64,000 bases of DNA, taken from Streptomyces sp. NBC_01551. GTDB lineage: Bacteria; Actinomycetota; Actinomycetes; Streptomycetales; Streptomycetaceae. Below the pieces are notes generated by a model, which saw only the letters and a program-made list of their open reading frames with translations, was not told the origin of the DNA and ran no database searches. This document shows positions 8,564-16,885 of the stretch, piece after piece. The position numbers and the translations under genes were made by a program. The stretch is from assembly GCF_026339935.1 (NCBI RefSeq), contig NZ_JAPEPX010000001.1:3424001-3488000 (forward strand). The letters run 5' to 3'. Each line of letters opens with the position of its first letter. Position 1 is the first letter of the stretch.

Positions 8564-8792
8564 CCACCGAGCAGGGCGCCAGGAACGCGTCGTCGGGGCG
8601 GCCGGCGACGAGCTGGGCGCCGAGCTCCCGGACGTGCTCCTCGGTCAGGATCAGCTCGACGTAGTCGCCGCTGTCCCGGATCGACACGTGCAGCGACACG
8701 TTGCCCTCGGCGTCACGGGACAGGCCCATGGTGCCGTCCACCACTCCGGGGATCATCGACGGCGTCTGGCGGGTCGGTGCGTACGAGCTCAT
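8532..8792 (-). CDS. Small conserved-looking protein of the ATP-grasp cluster
   Basis: This 86-residue protein starts with MSSYAPTRQTPSMIPGVVDG and ends LASPFRA. It has no membrane segment and has alternating strand-like segments (NVSLHVSIRDSGDYVELILT) followed by one helix (EEHVRELGAQL). GGAG lies 7 bases before the ATG. It may be a small accessory or chaperone-like protein for the neighbouring enzymes. It is not an MbtH protein, as the Trp pattern of that family is missing. Function unknown. Confidence 0.55.
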   Translation of the reverse strand: MSSYAPTRQTPSMIPGVVDGTMGLSRDAEGNVSLHVSIRDSGDYVELILTEEHVRELGAQLVAGRPDDAFLAPCSVGVRLASPFRA

Positions 8793-8804
8793 CGTTTTCT
8801 CCAA

Positions 8805-8849
8805 CGGGAACGGCGGGAACGGCGGGAACGGCGGGAACGGCGGGAACGG
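8805..8849. repeat. Five tandem copies of a 9-base repeat
   Basis: GGGAACGGC is repeated five times without interruption in the 86-base gap between the EamA transporter stop and the small gene at 8532-8792. It lies 13 bases upstream of that gene's start, close to its ribosome-binding site. A mutable repeat here could alter spacing or mRNA structure. No protein reading of the tract is likely. Confidence 0.9.
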
Positions 8850-8878
8850 CGGAGCGGGTACAACAGGCAGGGGCGGGG

Positions 8879-9778
8879 TCAAGCGCGGACTTCCGCCCGC
8901 CGCCGCGCGGCGACGGCGGCGGCGATCCGCCCGCCGAACAGGCCGACGAGCAGACCGAGGACGATCAGCAGGAGCGACAGGGCCTTCGCGGCGGGCAGCT
9001 CCTCGTCGAAGAGCACCATCGAGCCGACGATGCCGAAGACCGGGACGAGCAGGGACAGCGGGGCGACGGTGGAGACCGGGTACTCCCTGAGCAGCCAGTT
9101 CCACATCCAGTACGCGAACAGCGTGTTCGGGTAGACCTGGAAGAGGACCGAGGCGACCGCCGTCAGGTCCGCCTGCTCGGCCAGCCGCGTGTAGCCGTCG
9201 GTGCCGTTGGCCAGCAGATCGAGGGCGAACAGCGGTACCGGCGAGAACAGGCAGGACCACACCAGGAAGCCGAGGACGTCCTTGGGGGCGGCCTTCTTCA
9301 TGACGACGTTGGCCACGCTCCAGGCCGCCGCGCCGCACAGCACCAGGCCGATCCCGGCCAGGGTGACGCTGCCGTCGGTGATGAAGGCCGTGCAGGCCAG
9401 GCCGGTCAGGGCGACCGCGGCGCCCGCGAACTGCAGGCCGGTCAGCTTCTCCCGGAACACGAAGGCGCCGAGGAAGACCGTGAAGAACGCGCTGGCCTGG
9501 AGCACCAGGGAGGCGATGCCGGCGGAGAGCCCGACCCGCACGCCGAGGTTGACCACCCCCCACAGGCCGACCCCGAACACCAGCCCGTACCCGGCGAGAT
9601 GCCGCCAGGGGACGTCGGGCCGGCGGATGAACAGGACCGCCGGGAACGCGCAGAGCGTGAAGCGGATGCCCGCCAGGATGAACGGGTCGACCGAGGTGAG
9701 GCCGATCTTGATGACCGAGAAGTTGACGCCCCAGATCGCGGTGATCAGTACGGCGAGTGCGATGTGCCGGCCCTTCAC
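8879..9778 (-). CDS. EamA/DMT-family transporter
   Basis: This 299-residue membrane protein has about ten hydrophobic segments arranged as two EamA halves, beginning ALAVLITAIWGVNFSVIKIG. The AIWGVNF element and the repeated PLSLLVPVFGIVGSMVLFDE element in the second half are typical of drug/metabolite exporters, often for amino acids or their derivatives. It starts with GTG 3 bases after the flavin reductase stop, so the two are cotranscribed. With the MFS protein it gives the cluster two exit routes. Substrate unknown, probably the amino-acid-like product or an intermediate. Confidence 0.85.
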   Translation of the reverse strand: MKGRHIALAVLITAIWGVNFSVIKIGLTSVDPFILAGIRFTLCAFPAVLFIRRPDVPWRHLAGYGLVFGVGLWGVVNLGVRVGLSAGIASLVLQASAFFTVFLGAFVFREKLTGLQFAGAAVALTGLACTAFITDGSVTLAGIGLVLCGAAAWSVANVVMKKAAPKDVLGFLVWSCLFSPVPLFALDLLANGTDGYTRLAEQADLTAVASVLFQVYPNTLFAYWMWNWLLREYPVSTVAPLSLLVPVFGIVGSMVLFDEELPAAKALSLLLIVLGLLVGLFGGRIAAAVAARRRAEVRA

Positions 9779-9781
9779 GGC

Positions 9782-10297
9782 TCACCCCACCTCTCGCGTG
9801 GAGTGGAACCCCCGGCGGTGCCACAGCAGCGGCTCGGTAACCCCGTGCGTGCGCACCCCGGTGACCTCGCCGATGAGGAGATGGTGGTCGCCGACCGGGA
9901 TCAGGTCCGCGGTACGGCAGTGCAGTACCGCCGCCGCGTCCGCCAGGTACGGCAGGTCCGTGCCGGTCCAGTCCTCGAAGCCGAGGCCGGCGAACCGGTC
10001 GACGCCGCGCGAGGCGAACTGCCGGGCCGCCGCCGCGTGGTGGGAGCCGAGCACGTTGACGGTGAACCCCGCGGCGGCGGTGAGCGCGGCCCGGCAGCTG
10101 GAGTCGTTGGACAGTCCCACCAGGAGCAGCGGCGGGTCCAGCGACACCGAGGTCACCGCGGAGGCGGTGAAGCCCTTGCGGTGCCCGTGTGCGTCACGGG
10201 TGGCGACGATGGTCAGCGGGGCCGCGAGCAGCGCCATCGCCTCGCGGAAGGTGTGGCCGTCCACAGGTGTGGACGTGTCCTGGGCCATTACGGTCAC
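9782..10297 (-). CDS. Flavin reductase (FMN-binding, HpaC/SsuE-like fold)
   Basis: The 171-residue product matches the flavin reductase domain family: FREAMALLAAPLTIVATRD, GFTASAVTSVSLDPPLLLVGL, then GFTVNVLGSHHAAAARQFAS and LPYLADAAAVLHC. It would supply reduced FMN from NAD(P)H to the LLM-type monooxygenase encoded two genes upstream in the same transcript. The GTG start follows GAGG; an in-frame ATG three codons later is the alternative. Confidence 0.9.
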   Translation of the reverse strand: MTVMAQDTSTPVDGHTFREAMALLAAPLTIVATRDAHGHRKGFTASAVTSVSLDPPLLLVGLSNDSSCRAALTAAAGFTVNVLGSHHAAAARQFASRGVDRFAGLGFEDWTGTDLPYLADAAAVLHCRTADLIPVGDHHLLIGEVTGVRTHGVTEPLLWHRRGFHSTREVG

Positions 10298-10331
10298 GGT
10301 TTTTCCTCAGGTGTGGGTACGTACGGGCCGC

Positions 10332-11642
10332 TCAGGCGGCCGGAGCGGGTTCCGGGCTGGCCTTGTCGCCGGCCGCGTCGGCGCCGGCCTTGTCGCCCGC
10401 GTCGGCGTCGGCGCCCGCGTCGGCGTCCGCGTCCGCCGCGGCGACCGCCCGGCGGAAGCTGCGGATGGTCAGCGGCAGCGCGACCGCGCCGAACGCGCTG
10501 AGCAGCACGGCCAGTACGCTCACCAGCCGCTGCGGGCCGATGGCGGCGCCGACGCTGCTGATGAGCAGACCGCCGATCGGGTACGAGAGCAGGCCGATGA
10601 GGAAGAACGGCCCCATCACCTTGCCCAGGTGCTGCTGCGGGATGACCTTGACCCGCTCGGTCCGGTTGAACACGTTGAAGTACGCGACGCCGCACAGCGC
10701 GGCCACGAACGCGGGCGCGTACACCGTGAAGGTCGGGGCGAACCCGAGGACCAGCAGGCACGCGCACATCACGACGTAGCCGAGCACGCCCAGCAGCCAC
10801 ACCCCGAAGCGCTTCAGCAGCCGCGGTGTCATCAGCAGGTTGACCAGTCCGGCGACCCCCACCAGCATGTTCAGCAGGGCGAACGACGACTCCGGGGCCC
10901 CCAGGACGTCCGTGACGACCGCCGCGTTGGCGCCGAGCATGGTGGCGAAGACCAGGTTGATCGCGAAGTTCAGGCTCGCCAGCAGCATCACCGGGCGGTT
11001 GCCCAGCAGCAGCTTCCAGCCCAGCCCCAGCTCGCCCAGGTTGCCCCGTACGGTGCCGGCGCCCGCGGTGCGGGTGCCGCGCGGCAGCTTCAGCCAGCAG
11101 GCCGCGGCGGCCAGGAACATCAGCGCCGCCAGTCCCAGCAGCCAGATCTTGCCGAGGACCATCACCGCCAGGACCGCCAGCCCCGGACCGAGTGCCATCG
11201 CCAGCAGCTCCATGTTCTGGAACAGTGCCTGGGTGCGCGGCAGATCCTCCTTCGAGGCGAGCTGCGGCACGGTCTTCTCGATGGACATCCGCACCGGCGC
11301 CACCAGCGTGGACAGCAGCGCTCCGTTGACCATCAGCACACCGACCGTCCAGGACGGCGCGGCGAAGCAGAGCGCCACCGTCACGGCCAGGACCACGCCG
11401 CGCGCGGTGTTGGCCCGGGAGAACAGCCGGGTGCCGCCGTCCCGGTCCGCCATCAGCCCGGCGAACGGGTAGACCAGCAGGCAGGGCAGCCATTCCACGG
11501 CGTAGGCGAGGCCGAGCAGGGACAGCTTGCCGGACTCCTGGAAGATGATCAGCGGCACGCTGAAGAGCACCAGCTGCTCGGACATCAGGCCGAGCAGCAC
11601 CCCGCCGGCGAACAGCGCCCGGCGCAGCCGCAGCCCGCTCAT
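10332..11642 (-). CDS. MFS exporter
   Basis: The 436-residue product has about twelve transmembrane segments. It resembles the macrolide-efflux/enterobactin-exporter-like (MFS_3) group, with a loop LMADRDGGTRLFSRANTARG after segment 2. The last 35 residues are an unusual Ala/Asp/Lys-rich tail with repeated DADADAGADAD. Its ATG overlaps the stop of the LLM monooxygenase gene in an ATGA arrangement, so the two are translationally coupled. Probably self-resistance and product export. Confidence 0.85.
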   Translation of the reverse strand: MSGLRLRRALFAGGVLLGLMSEQLVLFSVPLIIFQESGKLSLLGLAYAVEWLPCLLVYPFAGLMADRDGGTRLFSRANTARGVVLAVTVALCFAAPSWTVGVLMVNGALLSTLVAPVRMSIEKTVPQLASKEDLPRTQALFQNMELLAMALGPGLAVLAVMVLGKIWLLGLAALMFLAAAACWLKLPRGTRTAGAGTVRGNLGELGLGWKLLLGNRPVMLLASLNFAINLVFATMLGANAAVVTDVLGAPESSFALLNMLVGVAGLVNLLMTPRLLKRFGVWLLGVLGYVVMCACLLVLGFAPTFTVYAPAFVAALCGVAYFNVFNRTERVKVIPQQHLGKVMGPFFLIGLLSYPIGGLLISSVGAAIGPQRLVSVLAVLLSAFGAVALPLTIRSFRRAVAAADADADAGADADAGDKAGADAAGDKASPEPAPAA

Positions 11643-12721
11643 CGGACGACCGCCGCGCCCGAACCGGCCTCGGTCTTCTCCAGGTCGCGCAGCACCGGCA
11701 GCACGCCGGTGTAGAAGTGGCGCATCTCGTCGCGGGCCGGCCAGCCCGAGAAGATGAACTGCGTGACGCCCGCCGCCTTGTACGCCATGAGCTCGGCGGC
11801 GATCTCCGCGTGGCTGCCGACCAGGCACAGGGCGGGCCCGCCCCGGTAGGCGACCGCACCGGACCACAGGACCGGCGATATCCAGCCGTGGCCCGCCTCC
11901 TCGGCGAGGCGGAACGAGTTCTTCACCGCGGCCGAGTCCGCCGCGGCGACGAAGTCCGCCACGAAGGCCCGGTGGTTCTCGTCCGCGCCCCGCATGACCT
12001 CGGCGAGGTCGGCGAGCGCCTCCTCGCGGGTCGGGCGGCTCAGCACCTGCATCCGCAGGCCGACGCCCACGCCCCGCTCCCGGAACGGCCGGGCGGCCGC
12101 CGCGATGGCCTGCGGCGTGTCCCCGTACCGGAACCAGCAGTCGCCGTGGGTCAGCGCGGTCCGCTGGGCGATCTCGGAGGCGCCGCTGACGTAGATCTCC
12201 GGCCGGTCGCCGCCCCAGTAGCCGAGACCCAGCTGGGCGTCCTTGAGCCGGTAGTGCTCCCCCTCGTACGTCAGCGGGGTCTCGCCGCGCCAGAAGCGGT
12301 GCAGGACGTCGAGGAACTCGCCCGCCCGCGCGTACCTCTCGTCGTGCGGGAGGAAGTCCCCGTAGTACGCCTGCTCCACCGGGGAGATCCCGGCCACCAG
12401 GTTGAGCGCGATGCGCCCCTTCGACATCCACGAGACGGTGTTGACCAGCTGCGCGAAGAGCGTCGGGGAGAGCAGTCCGGGCCGGTAGGCCAGGATGAAG
12501 CGGACCTTCTCCGTCTCCCGCGCCAGCGCCCCGAGCACGGGCAGCGGGTCGGGCAGGCTGTAGCTCTGCGCCATCAGCAGGGACTCCACGCCGAGGGCGT
12601 CCGCCTCCTGCGCGTACTCCACCGCGCCGTCCAGGTCGAGCAGGTCCGAGCGGTACTTCTCGGCACCCTTCTTCTGCCCGCTGTCCAGCGATGAGCCCCA
12701 GTGGATCCTGAGCTCGGTCAT
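11639..12721 (-). CDS. LLM-class flavin-dependent monooxygenase (SsuD-like)
   Basis: This 360-residue protein has the bacterial luciferase-like TIM-barrel pattern of alkanesulfonate monooxygenases: RIHWGSSLDSG, EADALGVESLLMAQ, VRFILAYRPGLLSPTLFAQ, ALNLVAGISPVEQAYYGDF, RAGEFLDVLHRFW and YWGGDRPEIYVSGAS. It would use FMNH2 from the flavin reductase of the same operon to oxidise a small substrate. Similar enzymes in natural-product clusters carry out N-hydroxylation, C-S or C-N cleavage, or Baeyer-Villiger steps. It overlaps both neighbours by 4 bases, showing tight coupling with the first ATP-grasp ligase and the exporter. Confidence 0.88.
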   Translation of the reverse strand: MTELRIHWGSSLDSGQKKGAEKYRSDLLDLDGAVEYAQEADALGVESLLMAQSYSLPDPLPVLGALARETEKVRFILAYRPGLLSPTLFAQLVNTVSWMSKGRIALNLVAGISPVEQAYYGDFLPHDERYARAGEFLDVLHRFWRGETPLTYEGEHYRLKDAQLGLGYWGGDRPEIYVSGASEIAQRTALTHGDCWFRYGDTPQAIAAAARPFRERGVGVGLRMQVLSRPTREEALADLAEVMRGADENHRAFVADFVAAADSAAVKNSFRLAEEAGHGWISPVLWSGAVAYRGGPALCLVGSHAEIAAELMAYKAAGVTQFIFSGWPARDEMRHFYTGVLPVLRDLEKTEAGSGAAVVR

Positions 12722-14001
12722 GCCTGTACTCCGCTCTGCTGCTTCTTCGGGTTCCCGGCGGCGCCGGTGGTGGTCCGTATGCGCAGGGACCGGAACAGTC
12801 CCGCCATCCAGTCCCGGGTGCGCGCCGGGGACGCGGTGACCGCGATCCCGGCCAGCGCCGTCTCGTGGGCGCCGTAGGTGATGTGGCCGGGCAGCGGGCT
12901 GCCCGGGGTGAGTTCGTGCCAGGTGACGGTCTCGGGTGCGGTGCGGTACGCCCCGGCCCCGTCGAAGCCGTCGAACACCTCGCCCGCCAGGTGGTGTCCG
13001 GGGTGGACGAACCAGCCGTACCAGGAGCGCTCCGCCGGCGGCGGGGGCAGAGCGTCCGCGACCTGCTCGCCGAGCAGGATCCGCAGCTCCCAGGAGGGCA
13101 GGTGGATGCCGGTGGCCAGCTCGAAGACGGCGACCACGTCGGCGCCGCCGACCCGGTTGCCGACCTCCAGGAAGACCGGCTCCCCGTCGTGGACGATCGC
13201 CTCCAGGTGGAAGCTGCCGTCCTCGATGCGGACCGCCGCCAGCACGTCCGTCACCCAGTCGCGCACCTCGTCGGGGCAGTCGATCTGGAACGAGCCCATC
13301 GGCAGGCCCTGCGCGTACGCCAGGCAGGTCCCCAGGTACTCGCTGGCGCCCAGGGCGAGCACCTTGCCGCCCTCGACCAGGCCGTCGTAGTGGCGGACCG
13401 GCCCCTCCACGAACTCCTCGACCTCGAACCCGGACACCGCACCGGTGCGCTCGGCCGCGTCGAGTTCGCCGACGCCGGTGCGCCGTGCGGCCACGGCCTC
13501 GTGGGCCTCGGCGGCGCTGCTGAACACCGTCACGTCGACGCTGGAGGCGCCCCGGTGCGGCTTGAGCACGGTGGCCCCGGTCCAGGGCGCGGCGCCGCCC
13601 CGCTCCAGGAAGTCGGCCAGCGACAGGAACCGCGGCGCTCGCAGGCCCGCGTCGGCCACGGCCTGCTTCATCAGGATCTTGTCCCGGGCGAGCGTGACCT
13701 GCTCGACGGGGGCGCCGGGTACGCCGTACCGCTCGCGCAGCCGGGCCGCGTCGAGGAGTTCGTACTCGGAGAGCGAGATGATCCGGTCGAAGGGGCGCCG
13801 TACGCCGTCCAGCCAGGCCGCTGCCTCGTCGAACGCCGCGCCTTCGCCGGGCCGTTCGACGCGCTCGCACGGCAGGCCGACGGGCAGGGTGGCGAGCGCC
13901 GCCCGGGTGCCCAGGTAGGTGACGCGATGCCGGGCGTGGTCGATGCCCCGGGCGTACTCGATCTTCGGGTACGGGACGCGGTGCAGGATCAGGATGTCCA
14001 T
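12718..14001 (-). CDS. ATP-grasp ligase 1
   Basis: The 427-residue product begins MDILILHRVPYPKIEYARGI and carries ATP-grasp landmarks: ARDKILMKQAVADAGLRAPRF (start of domain), ATVLKPHRGASSVDV (Lys of the nucleotide clamp), GFEVEEFVEG, and the metal-binding FHLEAIVHDGEPVFLEVGNRVGGAD. Such enzymes join a carboxylate, through an acyl phosphate, to an amine or other nucleophile. Its ATG shares one base with the stop of ATP-grasp 2 (TGATG), so the two ligases are made in step. The residues differ enough between the three ligases that they should act on different substrates. Confidence 0.88.
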   Translation of the reverse strand: MDILILHRVPYPKIEYARGIDHARHRVTYLGTRAALATLPVGLPCERVERPGEGAAFDEAAAWLDGVRRPFDRIISLSEYELLDAARLRERYGVPGAPVEQVTLARDKILMKQAVADAGLRAPRFLSLADFLERGGAAPWTGATVLKPHRGASSVDVTVFSSAAEAHEAVAARRTGVGELDAAERTGAVSGFEVEEFVEGPVRHYDGLVEGGKVLALGASEYLGTCLAYAQGLPMGSFQIDCPDEVRDWVTDVLAAVRIEDGSFHLEAIVHDGEPVFLEVGNRVGGADVVAVFELATGIHLPSWELRILLGEQVADALPPPPAERSWYGWFVHPGHHLAGEVFDGFDGAGAYRTAPETVTWHELTPGSPLPGHITYGAHETALAGIAVTASPARTRDWMAGLFRSLRIRTTTGAAGNPKKQQSGVQA

Positions 14002-15353
14002 CAGCAGGCCTCCAGTTCGGTCGCGGGGTCGGGGAAGAAGGCCCGGTCGCGGCCGCAGGCCGCGTCGAGCGCGGTCGGCCAGGCCTCCCGCAGGGTCCGC
14101 ACCACGTCCCGGATGTCGACCCGGTCGGTGTGCAGCGTCAGGCAGCCCTGGGCGGCGAAGTCCGCGTTGTCCCGCGGCTGGGCGTGCAGGGTCCGCCGGC
14201 CGGTCACCAGCCAGCCGAACTCGCGGGCCCGCAGCTCGCCCGGGCGCAGGTCCAGCGCCCGCGCGGTCTCGGCCAGCGCGTCCTCGAACGGCGTGGCCCC
14301 GGGGCGCAGGTCCTCGCGGGAGAACAGCCGGTCCGAGGAGACGCCCAGCATCACGGTGGCCGCCGAGCAGGACGGCTCGGGCAGGACGCCCGGGGCATCG
14401 CCGCCGAACGCCGAGTCCACCCACGCCGCGTACAGGTCGATCCCGTACACCCAGTGCGCCAGCGACCAGATCTTCATGCCGGCCGGGCGGCGGTTGGGCT
14501 CGACGACCGCCGCGTACCGGTCGTCGTCGCTCAGCTTGATCTCGTTGTGGAACGGCCCGTCGCACTGGCCGACCAGCACGTTGGCCCCCCGCCCGGCCCG
14601 CTCCAGGGAGGCCAGGCCGGTCTCGGTGACCCGGGCCGGCAGCACCTGGGCGAACTCGACCGGGTAGCGTCCGGCCGCGCTCAGCTTCTCGGTGACGAAC
14701 GACAGCCGGCCCAGCCCGTCGTAGGAGTACTCGCGGCGGTAGGGGATGATCTGCTCGCAGATCACACCGTCCGCGAGGTAGGGCAGCACCTCGGCGAAGG
14801 CCGCCCCCAGGTCGTCACCGGGCCTCACCAGCACCACGCCGCGGTTGTTGCCCTCCTTGGTGGGCTTGACCACGAAACCGTCCGGATGGCGGGCCGCGAA
14901 CTCGCGCAGCCCGTCCATCGACTCGATCCGGGCGAACCCGGGCACCAGGACGCGCTGCGCGGCGAGCAGCGCCCTGGCCCCGTCCTCCGCGCGACGGTAG
15001 GCCAGCTTGCAGAACGCGGCCTCCGCCAGGTCCGGGGAGTCCACCGCCAGGCCGAGACGGCGCAGCAGTTCGGCGCCGGCGCGCACCGCGTTGTCGGAGA
15101 AGACGATGCCCGCCGCGAATTCCTCGCGGCGCTCGCCGAGCAGCTTCTCGCCGGCCTCGGCGAAGTCCGGGCGCAGCGGGTCGAGGTCGATGACCTCGTC
15201 GCAGATGAGCCGGTCCGCGTCGGTGGGGTGGGCGCGGACCAGGGTGACCGCGGCGCCGTGCGCCCGGTGTACGTGGTCCCGCATGCGGCGGACGTCGTCG
15301 ATGCGGCTCAAGTTGTAGTCGACTATCAGGAACCGCGTTGGTTCGAGCGGCAT
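14001..15353 (-). CDS. ATP-grasp ligase 2
   Basis: The 450-residue product starts with a Rossmann-like PTRFLIVDYNLSRIDDVRRM, followed by a central domain with CKLAYRRAEDGARALLAAQR, DGFVVKPTKEGNNRGVVLV (clamp Lys) and GVICEQIIPYRREYSYDG. The metal-ligand region reads YAAVVEPNRRPAGMKIWSLA, an unusual ending compared with the more common NPRxGG of ligases 1 and 3. A C-terminal extension (GWLVTGRRTLHAQPRDNADF) is also present. The ATG at 15353 follows GGAG. It is the most divergent of the three ligases and possibly the one with the unusual acceptor. Confidence 0.85.
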   Translation of the reverse strand: MPLEPTRFLIVDYNLSRIDDVRRMRDHVHRAHGAAVTLVRAHPTDADRLICDEVIDLDPLRPDFAEAGEKLLGERREEFAAGIVFSDNAVRAGAELLRRLGLAVDSPDLAEAAFCKLAYRRAEDGARALLAAQRVLVPGFARIESMDGLREFAARHPDGFVVKPTKEGNNRGVVLVRPGDDLGAAFAEVLPYLADGVICEQIIPYRREYSYDGLGRLSFVTEKLSAAGRYPVEFAQVLPARVTETGLASLERAGRGANVLVGQCDGPFHNEIKLSDDDRYAAVVEPNRRPAGMKIWSLAHWVYGIDLYAAWVDSAFGGDAPGVLPEPSCSAATVMLGVSSDRLFSREDLRPGATPFEDALAETARALDLRPGELRAREFGWLVTGRRTLHAQPRDNADFAAQGCLTLHTDRVDIRDVVRTLREAWPTALDAACGRDRAFFPDPATELEAC

Positions 15354-15388
15354 CGTGGTCTCCTGCCTGCCGGCGCAGTGCCGGGCGT

Positions 15389-16765
15389 TCACATCTCGTA
15401 CTGGACTTCGATGGCGTCGTGGGACGCCCGGATGAGTTCGGGGAGCAGCCGCTCGCGCTCGTCGAGGGGCATGCTCCACAGCAGCTGGCCGAGGAAGACC
15501 TCGCGCGCCTCGGAGTCGATCAGGTCGCCCACCTTGGCGAGGATCTGCGCGACGACGGGCCGCGCGGGCAGGTCCTCGGCGAGTGCGATCCGCGCGATGC
15601 GGCCGCGCTCGCCGAAGAAGACCCGGAAGAAGGTGGCCCGGCGCGCGGGCGAGGTGCCGTCGGGGCGGTACGAGATCTCCGCGAGCCGCCGGTTCCAGAC
15701 GCCGAGGGCGTCCGGGCCGGGCCGGGCGGCGGCCAGCAGCAGGTCGATCCACAGGCCGAGCAGGTCGTCCGTGCCGACCAGCGCCTTCACGCTGTGCGAG
15801 ATCAGGCTGCCGCCGACCCGGGGGTTGACCTCGATCAGCTCCCAGCGGCCCTCGTGGTGGCGGGCCTCGATGTGGAAGCAGCCCCAGCGCAGGTCCAGGT
15901 GGGCGAGCAGGCCGAGCACCCAGGCGCGGCCCGCGGCGAGGTCCGCCGGGCCCAGGGAGCCGGGCGGGCTGACGCAGGCGTTCTCCAGGACCGCTCCGGC
16001 GGTCTCGGTGACCTCGGACTTCTCGTGTACGGCGACGAGATGCGCGCTGCCGTCGGCGACGAGCACCTCGAAGCTGAACTCCCGCCCCGGCAGGTAGTCC
16101 TCGACGAGGAACGGCACGCCCGCCGCGAACGCGGAGGCGTAGACCGGGTCCTGGCGGGCCTCGTCGGCGATGCGCTCGACGTCGGCCCAGGTGGTTGCGG
16201 CGGTGAGCGCGAAGGTGCCGAGCGACGCGATGCCGCTGACCGGCTTCACGAAGTACCGGCCCCCGCCGGCCTGGTGGGCGGCGAGCGAGTCGGGCGTGAG
16301 GGCGGTGGCCCGGGTGCGGCCGAGACCGGCGTCGGCGAGGCCGTTGCGCAGGGCGAGCTTGTCCCGCAGCGCCAGGACCTGCTCCTCGGCGAGGTCGGGG
16401 AGGTTCAGGAGGGAGTTGGCGTGCGCCATCAGGTGGCGGTAGCCCTCCCAGACGGTGAGGCAGCCGAGGACGCGTTCGCCGCGGCGGTCCAGTGCGGCGA
16501 GGTGGTCCTCGACGTCGGCGCGGGTCAGCACGTGGGAGTCGGCCGAGTGGACGTCGTACGCCTTGGCGGCCAGGTCGTCGAGGCGCTCGGGCAGGTGCTC
16601 GGGCAGCGGCCGGGACGTCAGGACGTACGTCTTGACGCCGCGGCTGTCGAGCGCGCCGATCAGGTCTTCCAGGAAGGAGAACCCGACGTGGCTGAGGAGG
16701 AGGACACCCCCGCGGTCGTCCGGGTCGGGCGCGGTGGTGTCACGCGGGGTACGGGGGTGGTTCAC
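15389..16765 (-). CDS. ATP-grasp ligase 3
   Basis: The 458-residue product has an N-terminal domain (GVLLLSHVGFSFLEDLIGAL), then EEQVLALRDKLALRNGLADAG, RYFVKPVSGIASLGTF (clamp Lys), PFLVEDYLPGREFSFEVLV and the metal-binding FHIEARHHEGRWELIEVNPRVGG. This is close to the L-amino acid ligase/carboxylate-amine ligase group that makes dipeptides or amides. A C-terminal extension of about 100 residues follows. The GTG start at 16765 has AAGGACG upstream. It lies 120 bases downstream of the diiron enzyme gene and 35 bases upstream of ATP-grasp 2. Confidence 0.87.
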   Translation of the reverse strand: MNHPRTPRDTTAPDPDDRGGVLLLSHVGFSFLEDLIGALDSRGVKTYVLTSRPLPEHLPERLDDLAAKAYDVHSADSHVLTRADVEDHLAALDRRGERVLGCLTVWEGYRHLMAHANSLLNLPDLAEEQVLALRDKLALRNGLADAGLGRTRATALTPDSLAAHQAGGGRYFVKPVSGIASLGTFALTAATTWADVERIADEARQDPVYASAFAAGVPFLVEDYLPGREFSFEVLVADGSAHLVAVHEKSEVTETAGAVLENACVSPPGSLGPADLAAGRAWVLGLLAHLDLRWGCFHIEARHHEGRWELIEVNPRVGGSLISHSVKALVGTDDLLGLWIDLLLAAARPGPDALGVWNRRLAEISYRPDGTSPARRATFFRVFFGERGRIARIALAEDLPARPVVAQILAKVGDLIDSEAREVFLGQLLWSMPLDERERLLPELIRASHDAIEVQYEM

Positions 16766-16885
16766 CCGGCCGTCCTTTCGCAGTGGGGTGGGAACCGGTG
16801 CACGGGGCGGCGGCGTGCGGGTGGGGGCGCGGCGGGCGCCGTTGGGGGTGAGTGGCGCCCGCCGCGCTCCCGGCCGGGCCGTCGG

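Noticed and set aside
7925..11714. Long plus-strand frames opposite the transporter, flavin reductase and MFS genes
   Set aside because: Gln/Arg/Gly-rich low-complexity shadows; the minus strand encodes recognised families in order.
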